Assembly: GCA_934481515.1 (NCBI GenBank) | Contig: CAKSPO010000021.1 | Span: forward strand, 1-33,812 | Origin: an uncultured Eubacteriales bacterium | GTDB lineage: Bacteria; Bacillota; Clostridia; Oscillospirales; CAG-272 | DNA: 33,812 bases | Reading direction: 5' to 3' | In this document: piece by piece, positions 1 to 7,634 of the stretch | Layout of the letters: every line of letters starts with the position of its first letter | How positions within the stretch are numbered: position 1 is the first letter of the stretch | Program-made: the position numbers and the translations under genes | The notes under the pieces: generated by a model | What the model was told of the DNA's origin: nothing | What the model saw: the letters and a program-made list of their open reading frames with translations, nothing else | Database searches by the model: none

Positions 1-1
1 C

Positions 2-28
2 GACGAGCTGGATTGGGCAGAGCAGTAA
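2..28 (+). CDS. C-terminal end of an upstream gene (partial)
   Basis: The first bases can be read as the last eight codons of a rightward gene, DELDWAEQ, followed by TAA at 26-28. A strong GC-rich stem-loop starts 20 bases after this stop, as expected at a gene end. The ALDWA-like wording recurs near the C-terminus of the GH31 protein that follows (DDALDWAAAN), so the upstream gene might be a related secreted protein. Eight codons are too few to prove coding or to name a product. Confidence 0.35.
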   Translation, partial: DELDWAEQ

Positions 29-47
29 GCTTTCCCCTTTGCAGAAC

Positions 48-78
48 CGCCCTCGGAGCGCGAAGCGCTCCGGGGGCG
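48..78 (+). terminator. strong stem-loop after the upstream gene
   Basis: A 14-bp GC-rich stem (48-61 with 65-78, one G-T pair) encloses the loop GAA, 20 bases after the TAA at 26-28. No T-run follows, so it is either a weak terminator or an mRNA 3'-end stabiliser. Confidence 0.45.
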
Positions 79-245
79 TCATATAGGTTTCAGACCGGGA
101 TTCACAATGACTCCCGGTACGATTTTGCAACGCAAGGAACGTTTTTATTTTGTGATACAGGGAGCCGAAGCATGGAAGACGCCTCCTGCGCCCTCGCTGC
201 CCGACAGACTGCGTTGCCTGCTTCCAAGGATTTTGAACCGACATT

Positions 246-287
246 CCGGCGGGATGTTACATCGCCGGCCGGATCTTTCTTTTTTAC
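246..287 (+). terminator. terminator-like hairpin in the 79-329 intergenic region
   Basis: CCGGCG (246-251) pairs with CGCCGG (263-268) and ATG pairs with CAT inside. A T-rich stretch (276-285) follows after a few bases. A second perfect dyad, ACCGGGA (94-100) with TCCCGGT (112-118), lies in the same stretch. No credible gene is seen in 79-329; short open frames there have no ribosome site. This hairpin would shield the promoter at 330 from upstream read-through. Confidence 0.4.
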
Positions 288-329
288 CTATTTGCGAACA
301 AATTTTCTCTGCAACTTGCTCAAAATGAC

Positions 330-358
330 TTGACAAAACAGAACAAAGGAATTATTAT
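330..358 (+). promoter_or_regulatory. sigma-A promoter of the GH31 gene
   Basis: TTGACA at 330-335 and TATTAT at 353-358 are separated by 17 bases. Transcription would start near 365 and give a leader of about 168 bases before the ATG at 533. Confidence 0.7.
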
Positions 359-364
359 AAAATC

Positions 365-532
365 GGAATCAATGTTCGTGCGGGCGGATGCCGGAACGAA
401 CAAAGTTATAAATCAAGGAACGTTGAATTTTGTATTTCCTTTCCGGAAAAACGCAAACCGGGTTTCCGCAAGGCTTCGGGAGTGCTCCGGAGCCGCCAAA
501 TAAAGAATCACAGAAAAGGAGAAGGCACCCGA
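365..532 (+). promoter_or_regulatory. structured 5' leader of the GH31 gene
   Basis: The long leader has two clear stem-loops: TGTTCGT (373-379) with ACGAACA (396-402), and GGCTTCGGGAG (472-482) with CTCCGGAGCC (485-494). It ends in an AAAGGAG ribosome site shortly before the start. No terminator or known riboswitch fold is recognised, so a regulatory role is only possible. Confidence 0.35.
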
Positions 533-3500
533 ATGAAAACAAAAAATCTCAAGAGACTGACTGCAGTGGTTCTGGCGCTTTTGATGATTGTGCCGCTGAC
601 CACGGTTCCGGCTTTTGCCCTGACCTCCGTGGACTATGCCGAAAATTTCAACAGTCTGACCAAAGCGGACGGGGAAAAACTGACTGCCTCGGACAACTTT
701 GTTACAATCCCATCGCTTGCCGAGGTCTGGGAGGTTTCCGCCGGAAACAAGGCGGTTAAGATTCCGCTTTGCAACAAGGACGGCGGCTCCGTTGCCACCG
801 GGAACGACGGGCATGTGGATGCCAACGTCAAGGTCAAAAACCCGGCGCTGAGTTGGAGTGCCAACGGAACGGTTGCACTGGAGGCAAAATATTATTTCTC
901 CGCGGACGCGACCGGAAAGGTGCAGATGCAGCTTTATCAGTACACCACCGAGGGCGGAGCACCGAAAAATTGGCTCAACCTTTTCTCCATCAGCTCCGAA
1001 AAAATGGAGCTTTTGGATCACCTCGAAAACCCTTACACCGGTCAGCTTCTGACCCGCGAGGCGTGGAACACTGTTACCATGGTGCTGAATCTGGAGACCG
1101 GTGTGGCGGACGTCTACCTCAACGGCTCCTTTGCCTACACTGACAATCTCGGATATACACAGCTGACGGCTCCGGCAAACAGCTTCATTGTCGGAAAGAT
1201 CAACAAGAACCAGACCATCACCGGCTTCTATGCCATTGACGATGTCAGAGTCTATACACCGGGCGATGACGAGCTGGTTACGGTTCCGCTGGAAAACGCC
1301 GCAGGGCAGAAGCTCAGCTATGTCCGCTCCGCCGACGGCAGAAAAATGTACGGCAACCGGATTCTCAAGGGCGACGGCTATACGCCGGTCTATTTTGACG
1401 ACACGGAGCAGTACGAGGGCGTCGTGGAGACCATTGCAAAGGCTTCCGCGCGTGTGGACGCACACAGCGGTCTGCGCTTCGTTTCCTACATCGACCTTGC
1501 AAAGATCAACCGGATTTACACACTGAAGGAGAACGGCGAGATCAAGGACTTCCGCATCGGAACGCTCATCACGCTGGATTCCTACAAGACCGCGGCAGGT
1601 GCCGGAACCCGGGAGGCGCTGGACGCTCTGGCGGCAACCGGCAGCGGCAAAACCTATGTGGATGTCCGCGCGTCATACGGTCAGTGGTTTGATCCTTCCC
1701 ATGCATCGGGGCTTAGCGCGCGCGACGGGTATGCCATCTTCGCGGGTACCATCGCAAACATTCAGAGAAAGAACCTGAACAGGGCAATGTACGGCGTCGG
1801 TTATGCGGAGCTGAAGCTGTATTCCGGAGCGTCGGTGATCTTCTACGGCGCGGGACACACCGCGACGGTTTCCTCTCTGGCATCCGGGGTGCTCAACTCC
1901 GTCGGGATCAACGATCTCACGGCGGAGGAGATCTCCCGTCTGCAAGGCATCGGCGGCACCTTCTCCGATACCGGAACCGGATCCGGAACCTACAATGCAA
2001 GAGCGTTCGGCGGTTCGGTTCTCTTTGAACTGACCAAATCGACCGGAAAGGTCTATGCCCGTCTGGTCAGCGCGGGCGGGAACGGCTTCCGCCTGCAGAC
2101 CAGTGACGCGGACGGCTGGTTCAGCGATACGGGAGCGGCACAGGCGCTGGCAAATTATATGGGAGAGAGTGTCGTTTATCCGTATGAAAACGCGCTGACT
2201 GTCACCGCTTCGAACGGTGTCATGAAAATGACCTCCGCCACCGGAAGCTATGCGACACTGGCACTGAGCGGCAGCTTCTCTCTCAAATTCTACAACAAGA
2301 GCGGAACGCTGGTTTCCGAGGTGACGGACATTTCCATCAGCGGCGGAAAAACCGTTCTTTCCGGCTCTCTGACCGGCGGCGAGGGAATCTTCGGCGGCGG
2401 CGAACGGTTTGACTCCTCCAACCACCGCGGGAAAAGCATGCTGATGTATTCCAACGACGGCTGGAACAATACCAATTCCACCTATATGCCCATTCCGGTC
2501 TTTTCCACCACGCGCGGCGGCGGGGTCTATGTCAACCGCTACGAGCAGATGACCTTCGACTGGGGCAAGACCTCTGCAAATACATGGTCGGTCACGCTGA
2601 ACAAGGAGACCATGGACTGCTACTTCTACGCAACTGAGAAGATTCCGGAAGTGCTGCAGGCTTACACCGATCTGACCGGAAACGCCGAGATGCCCGATGA
2701 ATGGTATCAGGGCGTTATCGTCTGCCGGTACGGTCCGGATTTCAGCGTGACCTACACCAAGGATGAGACGCTGACCACCAATAAGGACGGCGCACCTGCC
2801 GGACGCAGCTTCCAGACCATCATTGAAAGCTTTGAAAAGGCAGGACTTCCCACCCCGAAGGCGGTCATCACCGAGGGCTGGGGCTATGGCGGCGTGATTG
2901 TCAGCCAGAAAGCTCGCGACCGGTTGCAGGAAGCCATTGATTATCTGCACGGAAAGGGCATCAAGCTCATGCTCTATATGAGAGTGGCAAGCACCATTCC
3001 GACCGGAACGCCGACCGAATATCTGGTCAGCGCCAACGTCAACGGAACCGTGACCAATCTCATTCCCAACATCGGCGGCACGGCAAACCCGGACGTTGCC
3101 TATACGGGCACCTATGGGACCGTCCGCTACATCGACATCACCAATCCCGATGCAATGGACTGGTACTGCAACACCTTCTACGGCGACATGATCCGTATGG
3201 GAATCGACGGTGTGAAAATCGACTTCTGTGAGACCATGCCCGACACCGGAACGGTCTACAGCGACAAAACGCAGGAATACCGCGTCTCCTATAACTGGTA
3301 CGACGGTACTGTCATCGAGCGCGGAACCGAGCACCATGCGTACCCCACCATGTTTATTTCGCAGTTCTATAAAGCCGCAAACGCCATCAAGGATGCGGCG
3401 AACGGCGGCGAGAGCGACGGCTTTATGGTTCTTTCCCGCGGCGGCGGAATCGGCTCCCAGCGAAATCCCTATCTGTGGGCGGGCGACCAGGCGCGCCAGT

Positions 3501-4330
3501 TCGATAAGCTTTCCGACCAGCTCCTGTCCGTCATCAATTCCGGTATTTCCGGCGTGCCGTTCATCACCTATGATATGGCCGGTTATCGCTATAACGGCAG
3601 TGCCATGTCCTACGGAAACGCGGAAAGTCTTGCATATGAGTCCGAGATCATGGCGCGCGCGGTAGAGTTCACGGCGTTCACCTCCTCTATCCAGACCCAC
3701 GGCACCGTACGGAACGCGTTTGAATTGAGCGCGGAGTCGCAGTGGATTTACAAGAACTATGTGGATTTGCACACGGCGCTTGCTCCCTATATCACGCGAC
3801 TGTCCGCAGAAGCCTGCCGGACGGGAATGCCCGTGGTGCGGCATCTGGTTCTGCAATATCAGAACGATGCAAATGTTTACAACATCAACGATGAGTTTAT
3901 GCTGGGCGACGGATTGCTGGTGGCTCCCATCCTGACCAGAGGGACCACCTCCCGCACAGTCTATCTTCCTGCCGGAACATGGATCAACCTGCTGACCGGC
4001 GAGACCGTGACCGGCGGCAAAACCATCACCGTAAACGCAACGCTGTCGCAGATTCCCGTGTTCCTCAATACCGCATCCTCCGAGGCGGATTTCCTGCGCG
4101 GCGTGTTTGCCGGAGCGGCATGGTGCAGTGTGACCGGAAGCGAAGAGACCTCGGATCCCAACGTTGACGATGCGTTGGATTGGGCGGCTGCAAACTCGTT
4201 GTGTGCATATGCGGACTTCAGAGATCCGGATGAAGCGGATCGGCTTACCTGGGGAGAGCTTGTCGATTATCCACCGGAAGAAGGAAGTACGGATCCGATT
4301 GTCGCAGATCAGCTTTCCTATCAGGTCTGA
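533..4330 (+). CDS. secreted modular GH31 family alpha-glycosidase
   Basis: This 1265-residue exported protein probably hydrolyses an alpha-linked sugar outside the cell; the substrate cannot be read from sequence. The ATG at 533 follows AAAGGAG and begins a signal peptide ending near VPAFA (residue 29). Next come a LamG-like domain (about 33-245, with EAWNTVTM and a DVYLNG turn), an unassigned LRF module (about 300-480) and the GH31 N-terminal beta-sandwich (GGGERFD). The catalytic barrel follows. The predicted nucleophile is D897 in GVKIDFCE. The predicted acid/base is D985 in LWAGDQ, after a GIGSQRNP loop, as in GH31 enzymes. The last 60 residues contain a short tail (DALDWAAAN, ADFRDPDEAD) loosely like an S-layer-homology repeat. 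The LamG and LRF parts are close relatives of those in the SGNH protein at 24976. The gene is monocistronic, with its own promoter and terminator. Confidence 0.88.
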   Translation: MKTKNLKRLTAVVLALLMIVPLTTVPAFALTSVDYAENFNSLTKADGEKLTASDNFVTIPSLAEVWEVSAGNKAVKIPLCNKDGGSVATGNDGHVDANVKVKNPALSWSANGTVALEAKYYFSADATGKVQMQLYQYTTEGGAPKNWLNLFSISSEKMELLDHLENPYTGQLLTREAWNTVTMVLNLETGVADVYLNGSFAYTDNLGYTQLTAPANSFIVGKINKNQTITGFYAIDDVRVYTPGDDELVTVPLENAAGQKLSYVRSADGRKMYGNRILKGDGYTPVYFDDTEQYEGVVETIAKASARVDAHSGLRFVSYIDLAKINRIYTLKENGEIKDFRIGTLITLDSYKTAAGAGTREALDALAATGSGKTYVDVRASYGQWFDPSHASGLSARDGYAIFAGTIANIQRKNLNRAMYGVGYAELKLYSGASVIFYGAGHTATVSSLASGVLNSVGINDLTAEEISRLQGIGGTFSDTGTGSGTYNARAFGGSVLFELTKSTGKVYARLVSAGGNGFRLQTSDADGWFSDTGAAQALANYMGESVVYPYENALTVTASNGVMKMTSATGSYATLALSGSFSLKFYNKSGTLVSEVTDISISGGKTVLSGSLTGGEGIFGGGERFDSSNHRGKSMLMYSNDGWNNTNSTYMPIPVFSTTRGGGVYVNRYEQMTFDWGKTSANTWSVTLNKETMDCYFYATEKIPEVLQAYTDLTGNAEMPDEWYQGVIVCRYGPDFSVTYTKDETLTTNKDGAPAGRSFQTIIESFEKAGLPTPKAVITEGWGYGGVIVSQKARDRLQEAIDYLHGKGIKLMLYMRVASTIPTGTPTEYLVSANVNGTVTNLIPNIGGTANPDVAYTGTYGTVRYIDITNPDAMDWYCNTFYGDMIRMGIDGVKIDFCETMPDTGTVYSDKTQEYRVSYNWYDGTVIERGTEHHAYPTMFISQFYKAANAIKDAANGGESDGFMVLSRGGGIGSQRNPYLWAGDQARQFDKLSDQLLSVINSGISGVPFITYDMAGYRYNGSAMSYGNAESLAYESEIMARAVEFTAFTSSIQTHGTVRNAFELSAESQWIYKNYVDLHTALAPYITRLSAEACRTGMPVVRHLVLQYQNDANVYNINDEFMLGDGLLVAPILTRGTTSRTVYLPAGTWINLLTGETVTGGKTITVNATLSQIPVFLNTASSEADFLRGVFAGAAWCSVTGSEETSDPNVDDALDWAAANSLCAYADFRDPDEADRLTWGELVDYPPEEGSTDPIVADQLSYQV

Positions 4331-4397
4331 CGGAATCCAAACTGTCAGGTTTGTATGTCAGGTTTGACAGAACCTAATGGGATCGTCTGACGGAATC
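4326..4397 (+). repeat. short direct repeats after the GH31 gene
   Basis: TCTGACGGAATC occurs at 4326-4337 (overlapping the stop) and again at 4386-4397. TGTCAGGTTT occurs at 4343-4352 and 4356-4365, and CTGTCA/TGACAG forms a dyad across them. The pattern suggests small local duplications in the 3' untranslated region; no function is evident. Confidence 0.6.
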
Positions 4398-4420
4398 AGA
4401 CAAATCTCTGAAATTTCATA

Positions 4421-4470
4421 AAAAGAAAAGGTGACTGTAAGATCCTCGCGGTTTTACAGCCACCTTTTTG
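4421..4470 (+). terminator. rho-independent terminator of the GH31 gene
   Basis: AAAAGGTGACTGTAA (4426-4440) pairs with the matching arm ending in CCACCTTTTT (4469), with one mismatch that becomes a G-U pair on the opposite strand. A T-run lies on the right and an A-run on the left, so it can work in both directions. Confidence 0.75.
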
Positions 4471-4680
4471 TCGGCAACGGAAAGATATTTTATATTTTTG
4501 TTTTGCGGAAATCCGAACCGCAGGAACGGCGCTCGCTGGTGCCACTGCCCGATGTGTCGCAAAATCCGAACAAAACGGGCGGGCAGACCCTGCGCAGGCT
4601 TTGCCTGCATCCTACCGGGTTTGGTGGGAATCGGAACGCTTGCACATTGCCGAAAAAAAGCGTTTTTTATTGTGGCGTTT

Positions 4681-4747
4681 TCCGGCTTCCGCCGGACGAA
4701 AAATCCAGTTTACCATTATGCATCCGGCTTCCGCTGAACAAAAAATC
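4681..4747 (+). repeat. imperfect 25-base direct repeat in a gene-free region
   Basis: Two 25-base copies (4681-4705 and 4723-4747) match at 22 positions; both begin TCCGGCTTCCGC and end AAAAATC. They lie in 4471-4865, which has no credible gene. The same stretch contains CCCCCGGTAGGGGCGGGG (near 4756-4773), a GC-rich string resembling intergenic repeats of gut Firmicutes; that comparison is from memory. Confidence 0.55.
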
Positions 4748-4805
4748 TCTTCTCCCCCGGTAGGGGCGGGGTCTACCTGCCCGCTTCTGAGAAATCCGCA
4801 CAATC

Positions 4806-4831
4806 ACCCGGCGGGATTTTTCCCGCCGGGT
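4806..4831 (-). terminator. perfect hairpin after the leftward operon
   Basis: ACCCGGCGGGA (4806-4816) and TCCCGCCGGGT (4821-4831) form an 11-bp perfect stem with a 4-base loop, 35 bases beyond the stop of the DUF2079 gene. It lacks a U-run on either strand, so it may stabilise the mRNA end rather than terminate strictly. Confidence 0.5.
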
Positions 4832-4865
4832 TGGTTAAAATGGGAACGTTTGCGCAGCGCCGTTT

Positions 4866-6662
4866 TTATGTCCCTTTTTTCAGGATGAGAATTTTGCCGG
4901 GATGCTCCTCTGCGACGGTGTAGCCGAGCGCCAGGTAGCGGGCGGTATATTCTGATTGGTCGTAGCGCAAATCCAGAACCACATAATCGATGTCTGCGGC
5001 GGGCGCGTGGTAGGCGACCTCAAAGACCGTGTCTCGGTCGGCAACATGCGGCAGGAGGAACGTGGAAACGCACAGGGAGGCATCCTCCGGGAGCGTATCA
5101 AGAATCTCCTCCATCTGCCGGTAGGTTTCCGCGCCGTCGTGGTAGCGTCCGAGGTAAATGCCCGCGCGTGTCCAGACCGTAAAAATCCAGAGGCAAAGGC
5201 AAAAGACCGCAGCAAGCGAGAGCAGGGTCTGCCGGACAGAGGAATGCAGCTCGGTCAGATTTCCCATCATGGCATAGATCAGGAACGCCGTGATGCCGAA
5301 GTGATACTGGAATCCGATCTGGTACTGATAGACATACATTGTCAAAAGGTTGAACAGCACCGGAGCGAGCAGAAGCCAGCGGGACGGCTTTTTGGTGCAG
5401 AAGGGGAGAAAGCCGAGCGGCAAAAGCAGTTGCAGGAGATACTGAATTTTCTCCCATCCGCCCTCCTTGGAAACGAACAGCTGGGTCAGAAGGTACCCCG
5501 GATTGACCAGCGCCGTGTGGATGGCACCCAGAAGCCCTTCCTCCGACGAAGGAATCAGATTGTCAAACCGGTTGACCATCATTCCAAGTCCGTAGCGGTC
5601 GAGCAGATGCCTGCAAAGGAAGAAGTAGCCGAGCGAAACAGCGGCAAGAATTCCTCCGTGCAGAAGATTTCTGCGGGAGAGGAGCAGATACAGGGCAAAG
5701 ATCAGAAGGTAGAACGCGGCATCCTCCTTGACAGACAAAACCAATGCGGCGCCGACATACATCAAAGGGTAACGTCCGGTCTCAAAAAACCAAAAGGTGA
5801 ACAGCAGAAAGAGCGGTAGAAAGCAGTTTTCGTGCAGGTCATAAAAGGTTCCCGCAGAGAGCGCCGGATAGAAACAGTAGAGTGCGGCGCAGAGAATCGT
5901 TGCCTTGGCGGAGAGCCGGAAGCGCTTTGCCAGAAGGAGCACCGGAATGATGCCGGCGGCAAGCGCGACAGCCTGTCCGATCTGCAAGGTCAGCGGGGAC
6001 GGGAAAACGGCGTAAAACGGGAGCAGGAGGTAATAGACCGGGGAGATGTGTACGGCAAAGTGCGAGAGCAGAACATCCCGTTCGCTGGTGGAGAGCGGCA
6101 GACCGCATTTTTTCATGTGGTAGAACATATTGCAGAACAGACCGAAGTCATAGTTCGGCGAAGAAAAGGTGCGGTAGCGCAGACAGGTAATCAGCGCAAT
6201 GACGGTACAGGTCAGAAGCGCAAAGAGCGCGGCACAGATCAGCACAGTGCGCCGACCGGGATGCCACGCCGCAAGAAGTTCCCGGTTCTGCTGCAGAAAG
6301 TAAAGCACAAACAGCGCATATACGACGCTGACCGCAAGGCAGATCAGAAAATCGGAGGGCTGATTTTTGCAGAGAATCAACCACAAAACCGCGCAGACGG
6401 TGGCGGCAAGCAGAAGAAACAGTGAGTCGGTGTGAATGCCGCGGATGAAGAACGCAACTGCGGAGAAAACCAGAAAGAGCAGAACCATCGTCAGCCCCAC
6501 CCGCAAAAGAGAGTAGGCAGGGACAAAGGAGAGGGTCAGAAATTTTTCCTGCCGGGTCAGCAGAACGGAAGCGGCAAAGCAGGTCCAAGCCGCAAACAGG
6601 CGGCAGAGCACCCGGTCAAAGGCAAAGGCGGTGCGCAGACGGGCGCGAACGGTCGGATTCAT
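4866..6662 (-). CDS. DUF2079 family polytopic membrane protein
   Basis: This 598-residue protein has around eleven hydrophobic segments and the family signature: a YDFGLFCNMFYHMKK-type motif (about residues 165-185), HISPVYYLLLPFYAVFP, FYDLHENCF in the middle and KEDAAF after it. DUF2079 proteins resemble GT-C glycosyltransferase-like membrane proteins with acidic and histidine motifs facing outward, but no reaction is established. The ATG at 6662 follows AAAGGAG. It is the last gene of the leftward operon, 87 bases after the polysaccharide deacetylase, which hints at a job in cell-envelope glycan handling. The C-terminal 100 residues after the last helix form a small soluble domain (DTLPEDASLCVSTFLLPH). 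Family call is firm; function is open. Confidence 0.82.
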   Translation of the reverse strand: MNPTVRARLRTAFAFDRVLCRLFAAWTCFAASVLLTRQEKFLTLSFVPAYSLLRVGLTMVLLFLVFSAVAFFIRGIHTDSLFLLLAATVCAVLWLILCKNQPSDFLICLAVSVVYALFVLYFLQQNRELLAAWHPGRRTVLICAALFALLTCTVIALITCLRYRTFSSPNYDFGLFCNMFYHMKKCGLPLSTSERDVLLSHFAVHISPVYYLLLPFYAVFPSPLTLQIGQAVALAAGIIPVLLLAKRFRLSAKATILCAALYCFYPALSAGTFYDLHENCFLPLFLLFTFWFFETGRYPLMYVGAALVLSVKEDAAFYLLIFALYLLLSRRNLLHGGILAAVSLGYFFLCRHLLDRYGLGMMVNRFDNLIPSSEEGLLGAIHTALVNPGYLLTQLFVSKEGGWEKIQYLLQLLLPLGFLPFCTKKPSRWLLLAPVLFNLLTMYVYQYQIGFQYHFGITAFLIYAMMGNLTELHSSVRQTLLSLAAVFCLCLWIFTVWTRAGIYLGRYHDGAETYRQMEEILDTLPEDASLCVSTFLLPHVADRDTVFEVAYHAPAADIDYVVLDLRYDQSEYTARYLALGYTVAEEHPGKILILKKGT

Positions 6663-6749
6663 GACTCAAAAAACTCCTTTCCTGAAAGGAATGCGAATCC
6701 GGAACAAATGCCGGCATCAAAAACCGGACCTGCCCGGGAGCATTGGGTG

Positions 6750-7592
6750 TTATTTCAGCAGCGCGGCAAAAGCATCCGGGGATTCGTTTTTGCTGCAGAC
6801 CTTGATGCGCGGGAGATAGTACGGATTGTCCTTCCGGGTCGCGGCGCGGTACGGAAGGTCTTTCTGACCGAAGCCGAACGCCAGCCGGTAGCCGTTTTCC
6901 GGCAGAAGCTCTTCCATTTGTTCGGAGCGGATTCCGTACGGATAGGCAAGATAGTGGCAGTCATATGCTTTCATGGCGTCCAGATCGGATTGCAGAGCCT
7001 GCTTGGCGGAAAATGTGACCGCGGCATTGTGACTGCGGTTTTTCCAGTGCATGGAGTACGTATGGCTTTCTACTGCAAACGCCGGGTATTCCTCCTGCAT
7101 CCGGTCAATCAGCTCCCGCGTCAGATAGCACTTGGAGGTGCCGTCCCAGTCCACGCGATCCTTTACCTTGTTGCCGATCAGGAAAACCGTCGCGGAAAAC
7201 CCGTATTCCCGGAGGACGGGCAATACATTGGTGTAGTTTTCGATGTCCCCGTCATCAAAGGTGAGTACCACGACCTTTTCGCCGTAGTATTCGGTTTTGC
7301 CGCAGTACCAGTCGTAGAATTCGTCCAGGGTAAGCGTCCGGTAGCCGTTGTCGGAAAGATATTTCATGTTTTGCCGGAAGCAGTCCAGGTCATTGACCCA
7401 GATGTTGTCTTTGTAAAACTCCTCCTTGACGCTGTGCTCCACCACCCGGTGCCACGTCAGTATGGGAATTTTGTCGGTTCGGCGAAAAGGGGAGACAGGG
7501 GAGGAGAGCAGACCGCAGGAGCACAGAAAAGAGGTCAGAACAAGGCAGGCAAGAAACAGCGCAAGAAGGCGCCGGAAGTTCCGCATTTTCAT
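6750..7592 (-). CDS. lipoprotein polysaccharide deacetylase (NodB homology domain)
   Basis: This 280-residue protein is predicted to remove acetyl groups from an extracellular or cell-wall polysaccharide. The ATG at 7592 is chosen because AAGGAGGT lies just upstream; the longer open frame has no such site. The signal peptide ends in a lipobox (FLCSC, likely lipidated Cys26), so it is membrane anchored. The NodB domain begins IPILTWHRV. TFDDGD (about 110-115) carries the catalytic base and metal-binding Asp. SHTYSMH (about 174-180) gives two histidines five residues apart, as in PgaB/IcaB-type deacetylases. The gene starts 42 bases after the ABC exporter and precedes DUF2079. Substrate is not determinable; poly-N-acetylglucosamine or peptidoglycan are options. 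Confidence 0.87.
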   Translation of the reverse strand: MKMRNFRRLLALFLACLVLTSFLCSCGLLSSPVSPFRRTDKIPILTWHRVVEHSVKEEFYKDNIWVNDLDCFRQNMKYLSDNGYRTLTLDEFYDWYCGKTEYYGEKVVVLTFDDGDIENYTNVLPVLREYGFSATVFLIGNKVKDRVDWDGTSKCYLTRELIDRMQEEYPAFAVESHTYSMHWKNRSHNAAVTFSAKQALQSDLDAMKAYDCHYLAYPYGIRSEQMEELLPENGYRLAFGFGQKDLPYRAATRKDNPYYLPRIKVCSKNESPDAFAALLK

Positions 7593-7634
7593 AAGTACCT
7601 CCTTATGAAGCAATCTTCGGTAAGTTTGAAAGCG

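Noticed and set aside
13..333. Short open frames in the first 330 bases
   Set aside because: No ribosome site, no recognisable protein, and the region holds hairpins typical of a 3' untranslated and promoter stretch.
450..500. GCAAACC and CCGCAAGGC in the GH31 leader, reminiscent of a c-di-GMP-I riboswitch
   Set aside because: The remaining conserved core and tetraloop-receptor arrangement are not found; similarity is limited to a few bases.
1673..3856. 727-codon minus-strand frame opposite the GH31 gene
   Set aside because: The plus strand encodes a GH31 enzyme with catalytic motifs; the opposite frame has no family features.
4431..4888. Open frames of 60 to 110 codons between the GH31 gene and the DUF2079 gene
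   Set aside because: They overlap a terminator and repeats, have no ribosome sites and no protein likeness.
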